Assembly: GCF_022581195.2 (NCBI RefSeq)
Contig: NC_061461.1
Location: 10,788,001 to 10,852,000 of the forward strand
Origin: Helicoverpa zea
Taxonomy: Eukaryota; Arthropoda; Insecta; Lepidoptera; Noctuidae
DNA: 64,000 nucleotides
Direction: 5' to 3'
Numbering within the stretch: the first letter of the stretch is position 1; the number at the start of each line of letters is the position of its first letter. The translations under genes were made by a program, and so were the position numbers. The notes beneath the pieces are model-generated. The model had not been told where the DNA came from. It made no database searches and saw nothing but the letters and a program-made list of their open reading frames with translations. This document shows positions 34,579 to 47,556 of the stretch, in pieces.

Positions 34579-35293
34579 GTTCCTATCGATATTTTTTTGG
34601 TTTGGTAAATATATTTGCTTGTCTGTAGTAAGGGACGCATTATTAATAAGTAGATACCATAGAGCTACTCTTAATCAGTCAATATGAATAACCTTTTGAC
34701 ATTGATATATACAAACTTATTGCTGTAGATAAATAGGATTAATTAATTTTGAACAAAAATCCACCATATTTTTAAAGTTACAAACACTCAAAAACTAGGG
34801 TCGCAAACTCAAAGTTTATATCGCTCAAGAATATAATTAAAGTCACAGATGAAAACCTGATATGATAATATGTATAAAGACACGCAATTTATTTTAAACA
34901 ACATGAATGTAAATGATATACAATTAGTATCACCCTTAAAAATACACAAAGAACTAAAGATTTTTGCTTTACCAAGAATTTTTCGAAATCCTCTTGAAAA
35001 TCTTGTTTACCGTGAGCGAGAAAACAAAACAGGGCGATAACATTAAATCTAGAATATCATTATCATTGATAAAGCTCCGGCTTTCCGTTATTTGTATTTT
35101 ATGCGCATATCTAGCATCTAGTATCATAAATGTGTAAGGAGATACCGTCGGTACGATACACATACATATTTATAGAATAGTGTGTATTACTAATGGTTTT
35201 GTTAAAGCTTAGTAATTGAGATTTGTAGTTGTTAAGTTATTGAAGAAATTCGAAGAATAAATTATTATTTTTCTCATTATTTTCTTATTATGT
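34579..35293. other. Anonymous non-coding stretch
   Basis: Nothing supported. Confidence 0.45.
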
Positions 35294-35403
35294 GTCACCA
35301 TTTCATTCAAGTTGTCTCAAAATGGCTTCAGAGTATTGGCTTCGGCCCCAAGTTCACCTTCCAAAAATTCGGGACTATGTGTGTAGTCCCGTGGTCTGGT
35401 ACA
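35294..35403 (+). mobile_element. Terminal fragment of the 17585-type retroelement
   Basis: TGTCACCATTTCATTCAAGT, GGCTTCGGCCCCAAGTTCAC and TAGTCCCGTGGTCTGG align with 18178-18290. The simple tail is lost. Confidence 0.65.
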
Positions 35404-37319
35404 GAATATTTTCTTTAGAAATACTGATACATGCTAATACTTGAGTATGTTTGAAGTCTGATTGCAAAACCGATAAAGTTGAAAATTGATATGGACGCAG
35501 ATTTAATTTGGAGGGCTATTTTGTGTATCGCAGATTTGTCCTTACCATCAAAGTTAATGTTAGTTTATTTAACGTGCGTTTCTCTTTTCTTCAAAGTAAT
35601 AAATCAAAAGTCACGTGGTACCAAACCATTTCTATTTACTAGTATTTGTTAGTTTAATATTCAATACACGAACGAAGTAATGTTCTTAATACATTTCAGT
35701 CACTACTAGACATCGAAATTAGTCTTACTAATTGAATTTAGAAAGCTTTTATAGCATTTAATCGATTAGTCTGGCTATCTATATATTTCGTATTCTCTTT
35801 GACCAAACTTTGATTTGTTATTTCAGCTTACACATATCTCACTTGTTTTATTTATGTGTTGAATTTATGAATAAATGTTATTTAGATTTTTTTATTTATG
35901 TCTTCTGTGTGAAAACAAACTGAATAATATGTTATTGGTGGTTCTTTTATGATAAATAAATGTTCAATCTATTTAAACTTAAGCCCTTTTTACAACTCAT
36001 TCAATTCTATGAAAATCTGACGCTTCTATACAGCTATTTGAAAAAGAAGATATTTAATCTGTGGCACTAAGAATTTAATTTTTCTTTAAGAATGAGCTTA
36101 AGTGTGAAGTTATCGATACTTAAAAAACAATATAATTATTAAATAAAGTTGTTATTTTAACAAAAATATGAAAATAAATAGTTTGGGGGAAAAATCAGGC
36201 AGAAACAATACGTTCCTGTGAGCCCAAGCTGTAAGCTCGCAGCTTACAGAAATACCAATATTGAAAATGAATAAAAGCTTCAGAATATACGAAATCAATC
36301 ACTTTAAAATATTTTCGCGAAAGCTGAAAAACACACAGATAATCACAAACACACTTACATTTAACGATTGTAAAATCATTCGAATATTTCAATCGCATTA
36401 AAACGATTCCGAGACTTTTTTATCGATTAAAAGTCTTTGTTTGTTTCTGTCGATATTTTCAGGGGTTGTCTGTCCTACTTTCTGACGGTCTGATTAAAAA
36501 GGCAAGGGGTAAGGCTTTGTCTGAACACGACGACAGACTTTTAATCTGCAAGTTGTTTCGGGAAGGGGCGCGAGGGCGTTGGAGAATAATTTGCGCTGCT
36601 AAGATAGATGTTTTGGGACTACGATGTTTTTGACATCTTTCTATATACATGCCTATATCAGTATATCAAAGCTTAGAACCAAAGCTGTGTATACATATTT
36701 ATGTGTATATATACGAGTTATAGAACTGTCACTTAAATGGTTTTTATGAGACGTTCATGTAGTTTTCTATTTTCCTCGTAGGTATATGTTTCTGGTTGTC
36801 ATAATAACCCATCAAACGAGATACACTATGACTAAAACCTATGTCAGTTAGGTACCTAATTAAGATAACACTAGCAATTTTCACTAGCTAACCTAACCTA
36901 ACTGGTATATAATAAATATAATTTTGTATCAAACGAGATTTACATACATAAAAAGATAAAAAGTTTACTGACATTATCACCGTAGAAATGATGGCAATAT
37001 CTAGTCGTTATAAAACCCTGTTTACGAAATAGAAAGTCTATAAACAAAAAAATGCAAACACAAAATAAAATTATTCCAAACTTCATTATAGAGAAAGAAA
37101 AGTGCTTGTATTATACAAAAAGAAAATAATATTTACAGACGACAAATATTTTCGCTTGAACGCTAATGATTCTCATTATTATAAGTGACTGGTGCCCCAG
37201 AATTGAACTAATGACCTTAAAAGTGATAGACGAGAAATATATCTCTATAGAAATTATATGACGTGTGGTAGTGGTACAAATAAATAAAGATAACTGAAAA
37301 GGTGGACTGAAGTGGTGTC
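35404..37319. other. Anonymous non-coding stretch
   Basis: AT-rich with no supported gene. The patch at 36470-36640 is more GC-rich but has only an unremarkable minus-strand frame. Confidence 0.45.
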
Positions 37320-37551
37320 GACGGCGCGCGTTGTTCCACGCGCTCCTCAAAGAAATGTCAGCAACCCCAGCAGGGCCAAGGCCTGCCGGGGCTGCGGGTT
37401 GTTCGGAAGAGATACCGCGGCCCTGGTACATAAAAGGCCTATAACGGAACACGATGGTTTTTAGTCAGTAAGAGTCTGACACTCCCTCACCTCCGCTCGC
37501 TGCTAACCCACAGCGGGAGGGGTTATTTGATGATTTTTGACGTCGTTAAAA
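37320..37551 (+). mobile_element. SINE-B, longest copy in the window
   Basis: Starts upstream of the other copies with GACGGCGCGCGTTGTTCC and AGCAGGGCCAAGGCCTGCCG, then the shared GCTGCGGGTTGTTCGGAAG body and poly(A). Suggests the other copies are 5'-truncated. The 5' limit is approximate. Confidence 0.65.
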
Positions 37552-37795
37552 AAAAAAGGTCAGGAATGTACCAATGCAACTTTTCAAAGTTTATATGTAC
37601 TTTTTGAGTATTTCGTTAAACTGTAGGTCCCGGCTGTCATTGAACATCTTTGGCAGTCGTAATGGGTAGAAACCAGTACGTTTGACAACCAGTATTACCG
37701 TATCGTACCGTACAGTCTGACAAGGGGTATTGCGTTACCCGGGTAACTGAGTTGAGAATGCAAGATAGACAGTCGTTCTATGTAAAACTGTAAAC
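37552..37795 (+). mobile_element. SINE-A copy with extended 5' module
   Basis: Directly follows the SINE-B poly(A). Begins GGTCAGGAATGTACCAATGC and ATGTACTTTTTGAGTAT, the module found next to the tRNA head of the 9383 SINE, then GTAGGTCCCGGCTGTCAT and a diverged body with an internal deletion and insertion. Confidence 0.65.
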
Positions 37796-38795
37796 GTAGC
37801 TAAGGCTGCTTACAAAGGCTAGGCAAATGATTGCAATGCAAACATTTGAAAGTCGAGCATGTTATCTGCTGATCTGAGCAACCATGAATCTAGAAATATT
37901 ACATTCTAAAAAATATTAAACGCCAAAAAATCAGGAGACAGCCCTAAAAACGCCCTTAGCGAAAATAACAAAACTGATGAACACTATTTCTAAGTTACTT
38001 TTTAACAAAAGGACTTGACGAAATAAAAGTAGACAATTTACAAAGACAAAACAGCCTAGAAATTGTCACAAAAAGGGTCCTGATCCCCTTTCTATTTTTT
38101 CAGATCTTAGAACTAAGTGAAAAATAGGTCCCAAAAGTAGTAAATAGCTTGCTTTTACTCCGAAACAACAATATTCAGCTTATTTTTTTTTTTATTTTAG
38201 TTCATAAAAACAAAATGTTTTAAGTAAGTGTCAGATTTTATTTTTATAGGCGTGTTTTGGTAGCATTTTAGCCGAGTTCCATAAAATAGTTTTATGTTTT
38301 ATTTAGCCTTACGAAAATACAAACGTTTATAATGTAGAAAATAAAGATATTTTATACAAAATTTAATTTTAGTTTTATTGCTCTTTTTGATTATGCATAT
38401 ATTTGTTTTGTTAATTATTAAAATAGTATCAAAACTTTCGACGAAAAACATACATAAATGATATTTTCCACGAAATTAAAAACAGATTTTTAAATGATAT
38501 ACAATATTAAGTTGAACTTTAGTGGCGTCGGCTTCAGTTTCGTGCATTACAGAAAAATATAAACTGGACTGCCAAAGTGGAAATTAACGTTTACGGAGTT
38601 ATTCCTAATATATATTATCTCTCTTTTTTCATGCAAAAAGTATTGAAAACTAGCCTTTTTCCCGCGGTTTTATCTAGCGGGAAGAAGTATATCCAATGTT
38701 ACTCGGAAAGAATGTAGCTTTCCATTTGAGAAACGATTTTTCAAATCGGTATACTAGTTTCGGAGCATTTTTATATTAGTAGGTATAAATACTGT
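37796..38795. other. Anonymous stretch with old repeat traces
   Basis: From about 38652 CTAGCCTTTTTCCCGCGGTT to TTATATTAGTAGGTATAAAT is an internally shortened lepidopteran repeat, into whose end SINE-B is inserted. Otherwise nothing. Confidence 0.45.
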
Positions 38796-38954
38796 GCTGC
38801 GGGTTGTTCGAAAGAGATACCGCGGCCCTGGTACATAAAAGGCCTATGACGGAACACGACGGTTTTTAGTCAGTAAGAGTCTGACACTCCCTCACCGCTG
38901 CTAACCCACAGCGGGAGGGGTCATTTGATGATTTTTGACGTCGGAAAAAAAAAA
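38796..38954 (+). mobile_element. SINE-B with 15-bp target duplication
   Basis: Flanked by AGGTATAAATACTGT (38781-38795 and 38955-38969). Very similar to the copy at 61981, suggesting recent activity. Confidence 0.85.
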
Positions 38955-38969
38955 AGGTATAAATACTGT

Positions 38970-39424
38970 TTTATTTAAAACTATTCTGTTTTTAAACTAA
39001 AAATAATTTTTAAAGTCATCTCTAACGACATAAATGTTCTCACCAAACGCCACACGTCAATTTTTTATTCACAACGATAAAAAGGGTTAGCCTACAATAA
39101 AAACTGAACATGTAATCTTCAAATTATTTCGTTTTATATTTCACCAGAGGGCGTTTGTAGGAGTGAGATAAGTGGGCCATAATATGACCTTTTATAGATT
39201 TTATGGGTGACTGTGTATTTGATACAGAGCTGGAAATATCATGTTAAATGATATTAAGGACATAAAACGATCATGTTACAGATATGTTGCCCTTTCTTAA
39301 TTTGAGAACACGAGTGTTTTTTTCATGTTAGATAAAATTTACGTTTTACGGTTCAAAGAATACATCAATATTGACTGTTAGGTAGCGCTTAAAATAATTG
39401 CAAACTGAAAAAATACTCTTTAGT
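38970..39424. other. Anonymous non-coding stretch
   Basis: Nothing supported. Confidence 0.45.
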
Positions 39425-39535
39425 TCATCATCTACTTAGCCTTTTCCCACATACGTTTGGGTCGGCTTTCACTCTAACCAGATGCAGCTGAGTGCCTGCA
39501 TTTTTACATGGAGCGACTGCCGTAAACAATTTTCA
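39425..39535 (-). mobile_element. SINE-A 3' fragment, minus strand
   Basis: CATCATCTACTTAGCCTTTT, GGGTCGGCTTTCACTCTAAC and GGAGCGACTGCC are the reverse complement of the SINE-A tail; diverged and 5'-truncated. Confidence 0.6.
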
Positions 39536-42500
39536 ACCTACTGTTGAATGTCAAGTATTCGGTCAGGAGCCTATGTCTCTGTGTGCGTGAGTGTGTGTCT
39601 TTGTCCATGTATCTTTGTGTGTGTGTATTCAATTTAAGTAACCAATTCATTTAAATTGAAACACAATTACTACAAAACTATTTGCCTTTTATGAAATATT
39701 ACTTTGGAAATTCTGTTAGAGTTAGTTTTGAAAGTTATAAATGTTTCATTATTTTATGATGAAACTTCAATCAATCTTCGAATCAATCACGTATGACGTA
39801 TAGTAATAAATTTTTAATGTGCGTACGTGGTAATGTGTTTTTATAAAACACTTTTTATAAAAATGTTGGCTGTATAAAATAAAAAAAAACTTGCGTGGTT
39901 TTTATGACGATCATCCCTTAAAATATTTATAGTAAACTCCTTTGTTCTATATTATTCAAATACTTATAACGCAATTTGCACAAGGTATAAAAATCGAAAG
40001 TAGATTTGATTCAAGTTTTTAAAGCAGCATATATTTTGGTGAACCGGAAATCGGCATCTCATTACATAATCGGTATCTCATATATTGCATTTTTTTTTCG
40101 ATATGACATTAAAAAATGCATAACTAGCCTCTGCCCATGGTGGCACACGGACGGAAAGTAAGGGAAAAATTATTTTGTCAATGATAAAATAAGGAACACT
40201 TATTCAACCAAACTAAGTTCCTATTAGCGCGATGTTGTTTTTCTAATTTGCCAGATAATTTTCACAGTACTTCCATCAACGACCCTGTCATCAGAAGACT
40301 TAGTTCCACCCTTATCCCCAATCCGATATCTAAGCAAGACTTTAACGGTATAACATTTCAAAAAGGCATTAGGCTTAAATAAAAACCGCCACAATTCCCC
40401 CTGGGCCGTAAGTCACGGAGCGACACAATGCATAGAAAGTAGGTAAATGTAGTACCAACTCCGTATAAATTTTGTACTTTTGACATTCGCCAAAATGGTA
40501 TTGTCACCTTTATTTTTTTATTAGAAGGCTTTCGTTATGGGATTATGGCGGAGTAGTATTTTTTGGAGGATTAAATCATAGACGGGTCGGTTTTGAGAGT
40601 ACAGATTTTAAAAAAATATTGATATTTATCTGTAAAGGAAATGTCGCTTTCTTTTCATGCTCACAGTATTTTGCGGATGCTTAAATAAATGTTACTAATT
40701 AATGGTCATCTAATGCACTTTTTGCGTCGCAAAATATTGCCAATGGAGTTTCGTTCTTTCCAAGAAGAACGAAACTCCTTCCATATTTTTTAAGATACTT
40801 ACGCAAGCTAAAACACCATTACAGCACCTACAAAAAAGTAATCACTATTAAAACCTGGACGTTAATCTAAATCTATCTGGAGCTATAAAAAATCCTCTCA
40901 AAACGCGAAGAATTAAATGGCTATTATCGTAAAAACTGTTTTAATATTCACAATCTGCTCTCAATCTTGTGATGAGCTGCAAAAACGTTCCACCTTGTTA
41001 TCACAAGTGATTGATTAGCTCGCACTAGAGACAATTAGGCTGCGTACAGACAGGCGTTCCAATCTTAGAGCATTTGACTGGCTGGAGACGCCATTGTCGT
41101 GTTTTCTTCTCTGCCTAAAGTTGATCGCGAACTAGACCACCTCCGCTTCCCGGTCATGCTCATTGCTCGTGTGTGCATATGAGCATCAAGTTTTTACTTA
41201 CATATTTTGGTAAATTGTCTTGTGCGTGCGTAGTGAAATTATCGAAACTACATCAATAACCTATCACTGTTTGGACCGTTGTTGGCTCGGTTTTGGAGCA
41301 TAAATTCGCAGACTTCTTATCTCATCCAGGCATAGCGGCTCGTGTTGGTGTAATTCTTTGAGGTACTTAATGTGTACATAGATTTAGAAAAAGCTGCGAG
41401 GTTGGCACGCGATCTCTTATTTTACACCCGGACCAAACTGAACTATCATTTGCTAGTATATAAATACTGTAACCTACTACGCGTGTTAGGTGCATCTATT
41501 CTGTACATACCCTTAGATGACCCAAGATATTAACCTATCTATCTTGTTCGACTTCTACATGACTGATTTATATTGATAGTAGAGGTTGGTTTGAATCAGA
41601 ATAGTGATTCGGTCAAGTAATGGCTTTTTTGTGATTTAGACTAGTGACTTTTTATAACTATCCTGAGATACCTCATCGTTAGTAGTTATTGACTTGAATA
41701 TACTGTTTAAAAGTTTATGATACTGCTGAATCTTGCACGTATGTGAGGACACTGTTAAATTGGAACTCCCTTACAGTACCTAGTACCTACACGTAGTAAT
41801 GCATGTTTTATTGATTCTCCAAGAAGTACTGTTTATCATCATCAATAAATAAACATATAGGAATAAGTAGTGTATATTTTTAGGACAAACTTGTTACTTA
41901 TGTGACCTTTGATTATAACTTGGGAATTCGTTTTGGCATAATACCAGTTAATGTCGTTAACCTCTACAAATAAATGTGACCTTTAATGAAAATTTTATGT
42001 AGTTGGAAAACCTCGACTCACAAATAAACCGAAAACATAAGCGTCAGTTTCCTTAAAACAACTTTTGTACTCTAAATAACCTTCAATTTTCAAAACTGGT
42101 GGCTTATTTTGTCTTAAAACTTAGACCTAATTCAAATTGAGACTAACAATAAACTTGATAACTAGACTGGACCGAAAATGCCTCAAAAAATTGGGCTAAG
42201 CTGCCGCAAATTTTCCATTATAATGATTAAACATGAGTCCAATCAGGACCGGATAATGAAGACCGGACGGACTGAAAATAATTGGACCTGAAGGTTAATC
42301 TCCACAATATCCGGCGCTAATTGTATCGGAGACGATAAGAAGATTATCATCAGGCCTAAATAAAACTGATGAACATGAGGTTCGTTTTCGATCAACCTTT
42401 ATTTGAAACTAGGAGATTCCTATGGTTTTACTGTCATTCTGAGAAGATTGGTTAAAAAAATCTTATGTCCGTCGATATGTACCACCATGCAATATTTTAA

Positions 42501-44328
42501 GTTAGAGTAAAAAAAAACTCGGAATTTCTTCATTTTTAGAAAAGAGTTAAAATCAAAAGGCTTGCTTACTTCGCAGTAATAATGAATTATCTATAAAAAT
42601 CGGTTGGTTCCTCAAATTACACACAAATGAACACATAATTTTGTAATATTATTAGCTGACGAGTTTTATTGAACGAACGTTTTAATTCTTTGCAGTATCT
42701 TATTTAATGACAAAGATTTATTTTTATTTTAGACTTTCTCTAAATGGTGCCTTGGTGGTGAGTTATTGTAAGTGAAACAGCACAAAACAGGATGAAAGCT
42801 AGTATAACATACAAAGCCCTATTGGTTGACCAATAGTCTTAAACAACAAAGAACAAGCAGTGATATCTTTGCCTAAGACAAGTCGTATTGTCAGCTAGAT
42901 CTTGATTAAAACCTTGTACGACAAATGTCGGCGGATTCATCGACCGACCTGTTGCACGATTTGGTATACAATACATGCGCCTATCTAGGAATATTCCTAT
43001 ACATTTTGCATTATTATAGATCAAGAGCCAACCAGTCTTTATTTCCCTCCTATTTTGATATAATTATTCATATAGAACGAAGAATTAAAAACATTTAATT
43101 TTAGGGACGTTAAACACACAATAAGGAATAAAACCCTTACAGAAATAGTACACAAAACAATATAATGGTTGTACTAAATAAATTCAGTTTAGCATTATGA
43201 AAGCCAGCGAGTGTTTGATGCTGGTATTCAACAGGACCTAATAGGAGTTGCGGGTGTAAGTTTAAAGGTACAAAATAACTTCGGAAAAACTAGGTTAGGT
43301 GTTGTTATCAATTATCATCTTCCAAAGACACAAAATAAGACAGTGAATGCACAAATAGCGGAGTCAGCCATTATAATATAAAGGAGATTTCTCAGTTACC
43401 ACCTCTTGCTCTATTAGGAAGTCACGTTGCTGCAACGTTGCGAGAACTTGCACCGAACGTGTTTTACGACAAATGTTTTATTTGAGAATATGCGGCTTTC
43501 CTTTGTTTGACGTGAATTAAAAGTTTAGTAAGGACTTGTGTCTTAATTCGGTTATGAAATTATGAGTCAAAGAAGGTATTTTTACAGTCTAGTTTTCCAT
43601 ACTTAAAAAAAAAACGAAACAGTTGTGGTTAGAAAAGTTTGGCGGATTACTATAGTTTTCGTCATCCTGACTTTGCGAAAATGAGCTTGTTTGTTACGTT
43701 TTTACGATCTTTAATAGCTGGAAAAATTAATTAATTTAATTAATTACATATTCGGGTGTTCTGTAGTTAAAGACTACATTTTTACAAACTTAGTTCCATT
43801 GATTTGTAGACGAACAGCGAGGAGAATAGAAGTTATAAAATTACAAGAATTGAGTCAACTCTAACACAAATTAATGTTTTTATTGAACCACTTCCATATA
43901 CTTTATGTATTTTATGTCACACTTTAAAGGAAATATTTTCCGTGTGGTTCCACTTGGACATCATAAAAGGCTAGTAAAGGATTATGCTAGTGCAATGGGC
44001 AGCAGCGGTCATGCGTGTCAATGTGAATAGACTCGCCTAGTAAACTGTAAGTGCAAGGGAAAATAGGTCTTATTGTGGAGACTTTAGGTTGATTTTTGAG
44101 ACTTTTTCTACAAAAGAAACGTGTGTTTCGTTCCTAGCACAGTAGTACTTGAAATTCAGATTTTAATTTCTTGAGCAATTTTTTTACGAAGAATACAATT
44201 ACAACTTCATTTTTTTCTGTTATAAAATATCGTAGGTTTATTTTAATTAAGTTACTGAATCCTTACGCTGTTGCATATCTTACTGCATCCTCGTGATATT
44301 AAATGTCTTAACAAACCAGTTAAAACCA
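39536..44328. other. Anonymous AT-rich stretch
   Basis: Almost 5 kb without a supported gene. Contains a (GT)n-like patch at about 39585-39625 and the hairpin at 40745-40778. The 41.03-41.2 kb patch is slightly GC-richer without a usable exon. Confidence 0.4.
40745..40778. repeat. Perfect 14-bp hairpin
   Basis: GGAGTTTCGTTCTT (40745-40758), loop TCCAAG, then the exact complement (40765-40778). Could form a stem in DNA or RNA. No poly-U terminator or promoter context. Confidence 0.8.
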
Positions 44329-44605
44329 TCATCCTCCGAGCCTTTTCCCCAATCATGTTGGGGTCGGCTTCCAGTCTAACCGGATTCAGCTGAGTACCAG
44401 TGCTTTACAAGAAGCGACTGCCTATCTGACCTCCTCAACCCAGTTACCCGGGCAACCCGATACCCCTTGGTTAGACTGGTGTCAGACTTACTGGCTTCTG
44501 ACTACCCGTAACGACTGCCAAGGACGTTCAATGACAGCCGGGACCTACAGTTTAACGTGCCATCCGAAACACAGCCAATGGTGTCTAAGATATACTTAGA
44601 AAGTA
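44329..44605 (-). mobile_element. SINE-A with 5' module and 12-bp target duplication
   Basis: Flanked by CAGTTAAAACCA (44317-44328, 44606-44617). Reading the minus strand: TACTTTCTAAGTATATCTTA and CACCATTGGCTGTGTTTCGG, then GTAGGTCCCGGCTGTCATTG and body to CTCGGAGGATGATGG. The first module is also present in the 9383 SINE. Confidence 0.85.
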
Positions 44606-44617
44606 CAGTTAAAACCA

Positions 44618-45744
44618 CACAACGAAAAACAACATTTCGTTTATCACGAGTCAAACCACACAGAGAAAAAAATCTTTTTTACTGTCTACATATTAAGTAC
44701 TTGCCAAAATTACTAGCATCAACACAACTATTCTATCAACTCGCTTAATCTAAACGAAGCACCACAAACAGTCGATAGTTACATATTTGATTAATTACCC
44801 AGATGACATATAAGTATTATTTATTAGGGTTTCTTACTGTCTCGGGTCAGGTCTAGAGCAGAGATGATCTATCGATGTTTCAGTTTAATATGTCGAGTTT
44901 CTAATTGGGTTAATAGTTTGAGTTGAGAAGGAATTATCGGGACCATCTGTCTTGGATACATGACAGTTGAGAGTTTTATTGTATGTCCTATATAGAGGAC
45001 AGTAAATACATATGTCGTTTTAATTAAAAATACAAAAAGACTAGAAGTTAATTGCTCGGAAGTTTGTTGCGCCACTTATTTTCAGAAAAAGCGTAAAATT
45101 ACTAGTTTTGATCCTGATTAGAATAACTGTTATTTTTATTTTAGATATGTTTTTGATTTTGAGATATTTTGCGCTAAAAATTGGCACGTATTTTTTATGT
45201 ATTTAACTTTAAATATCATAAATTTTGGTGAGTAAGGAATATTCCATATGGCCACTAACTGTTTCATTATGCTTACAAAATCATACCTCTACCATACAAA
45301 GATTCCCATTACAATCCCCTTAGCAGATTAAGACCAAATACTCATAAAATCCCGAAAGACCATCATTACTGGTCCTTACTCCCGAAGGACGATTTCAGCA
45401 CTTATCAACTACAAGGAAGAAAGATGATACCATTTATATAAGGAACGAAATAGCTAATTTATCTTAATAAGAAAAGCTGACGTAACAGATTGGAATTAGT
45501 CCAACAAATTAGATGTTCGTTTTGTGATGGCGTTCCGTTATGGATGTTATGGACAAGTGGTACTGGGAGGTTTCTTTTTCCTTGAATACAGCAGATTTAA
45601 AGGCCTTGATTACGGTACTATACTGCGATATTGCTAGGTATATGCGATATTACTACGGTAACTATATTGCGATATTAAAAATAACTAACTGTTTCTTACC
45701 TCTTGAATGAGGAGCTTTTTGACACGCTCAGATAAAAAACTTAT
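44618..45744. other. Anonymous non-coding stretch
   Basis: Nothing supported. Confidence 0.45.
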
Positions 45745-45805
45745 GTTTGTTAGACTGGAAGCTGACCCCAAAATAGTTGAGAAAAAGGCTCGAGGGATGA
45801 TGATG
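45745..45805 (+). mobile_element. SINE-A 3' stub
   Basis: TTAGACTGGAAGCTGACCCC to CTCGAGGGATGATGATG; only the last 60 bp of the family. Confidence 0.65.
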
Positions 45806-47322
45806 TATAACCGGTAACTATAAATTTCCATATTTCATGTATATATCTATGTATGTAATCGATTACGTGATTTTGTTATAAAGGTAACAGTCAGCCCTAT
45901 GTGCTTTAGAAAAAAAAGTAGATATCAATACAGCAGTAGGTGCTTAAATATATAATGTACTTTTTCATCAACGTCGTTGCTAACGACCTTATTTTAACTC
46001 ATTCCCGTATACATTTCTTACAGGATTTTAGCAGAAAAGCCTCAACCCCATTTACCTACTGTAGCGCGTGGCGCGCTAGGGACCGGGGATCTTCAGGATA
46101 TTCAATTAAAACATTAAAAGGAACTTTAACTTTGCGTTTATTTTATGACTCGGAGGTGAAGTGACACACTTCAATATAAAAACTATTCTATTTCAAATCG
46201 AATATACTTATTTACATTATTGTCCGGCCAGGTATCAAATATAAAACACCAAAGAGTATCTAACTAAGTACTACATCTCTACAGTACCTACCTTAGTACC
46301 ATCCAAATATTACCTCAATACCAACCGACTATTCCATAAATGTAAGTATGTACACACATAAACATCCACGTGGAATTCACCACTAAGACGCGGCGAGGAA
46401 TCAGGGCGAACACTAATTAGAAACGAGTCTGATGTGTGTTTGTTCCGACGTCTGATGTTCTTACCTATTTGTTACTGACAATGTGTTTGTTATGTAAATG
46501 GGGAAGTAAGTAGTTTCTAGGGAAATTATTATAGTATTAACTAAAGGAAAATATATATTACTTGTGACACAACCAATACGTCTTTTATTGAAAGAAAAAC
46601 AGAATGAACTTATTAAAAAAAAACGACTATTGAGAGTCTTATCAGAAGTTAAATAAGACTCAAATTAAGATGCATGTGCAAAATTTAATTTCCGAGCTAT
46701 GAGCAAAAAAAAAGCTTTTAAAGCTTGGCTAAAGTCAATCATCATCATTATCAGCCTATTGACGTCCATATCAGAACGTAAACCTTCCCCAATGAGCTCC
46801 AACTCACAGTCAATGGCTTTAGGTTCATACAAAATGTAGCGATATATTTTACTGTATGCATGCATACGTAAATGCAGGTATTAAATTCAACTCCAAAATA
46901 AGACAACATTTTAAAAATTCCGTTTCGATATGTGGAACACCTGAGCCTGTGTAAATAAATTAATAGACGTTGGTTTGGTCGAATAAATATTACAAATTGT
47001 ATTGCAAGAATTTTAAAATTAAACAAACAACCCGGAATGTTTAAATTCCAAATTTATTTTAATTTTCCTCCTATTTTGTATGATTTAAGGATTCTCCGAA
47101 ACCGAGTACCCGAAACTAGGAAAATGTTTATAAGGTGAAAGAGTTTCAATAGAATTTATTTTCATGATTTTCGGTATTTTGGTCTTTCGAAGATTTGGTG
47201 TACTGATATACCTACTTCTGCTTTTGATATTCCTGTTACCTTGTTTCCAACTTCTTACTAAATTCCGAATTTTGAGTGTCTAGCCTTATTTTGAGTCTCA
47301 AGGAAGATGCTATTATAAAAGC
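45806..47322. other. Anonymous non-coding stretch
   Basis: Nothing supported in about 1.5 kb. Confidence 0.45.
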
Positions 47323-47545
47323 CTAGATTCATCCTCCGAACCCATTTCCCAACTATGTAGGGGTCAGCTTCCAGTCTAACCGGATGTAGCTGAGTACCAG
47401 TGCTTTACAAGGAGCGACTGCCCTATCTGACCCCCTCAACCCAGTTGCCCAGGGCCCAGGCAACCCAATACTCCTTGGTTACACTGGTGTCAGACTTACT
47501 GGCTTCTGACTACCCGTAACGTCTGCCAAGGATAGCCATAAACAG
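47323..47545 (-). mobile_element. SINE-A with 11-bp target duplication
   Basis: Flanked by ATTATAAAAGC (47312-47322 and 47546-47556). The minus-strand body has a small internal insertion (GGGCCCTGGG) relative to other copies. Confidence 0.85.
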
Positions 47546-47556
47546 ATTATAAAAGC

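Noticed and set aside
37113..37452. Minus-strand frame of 113 codons
   Set aside because: About a third of it is the reverse complement of a SINE-B copy, so it is a chance frame through a repeat.
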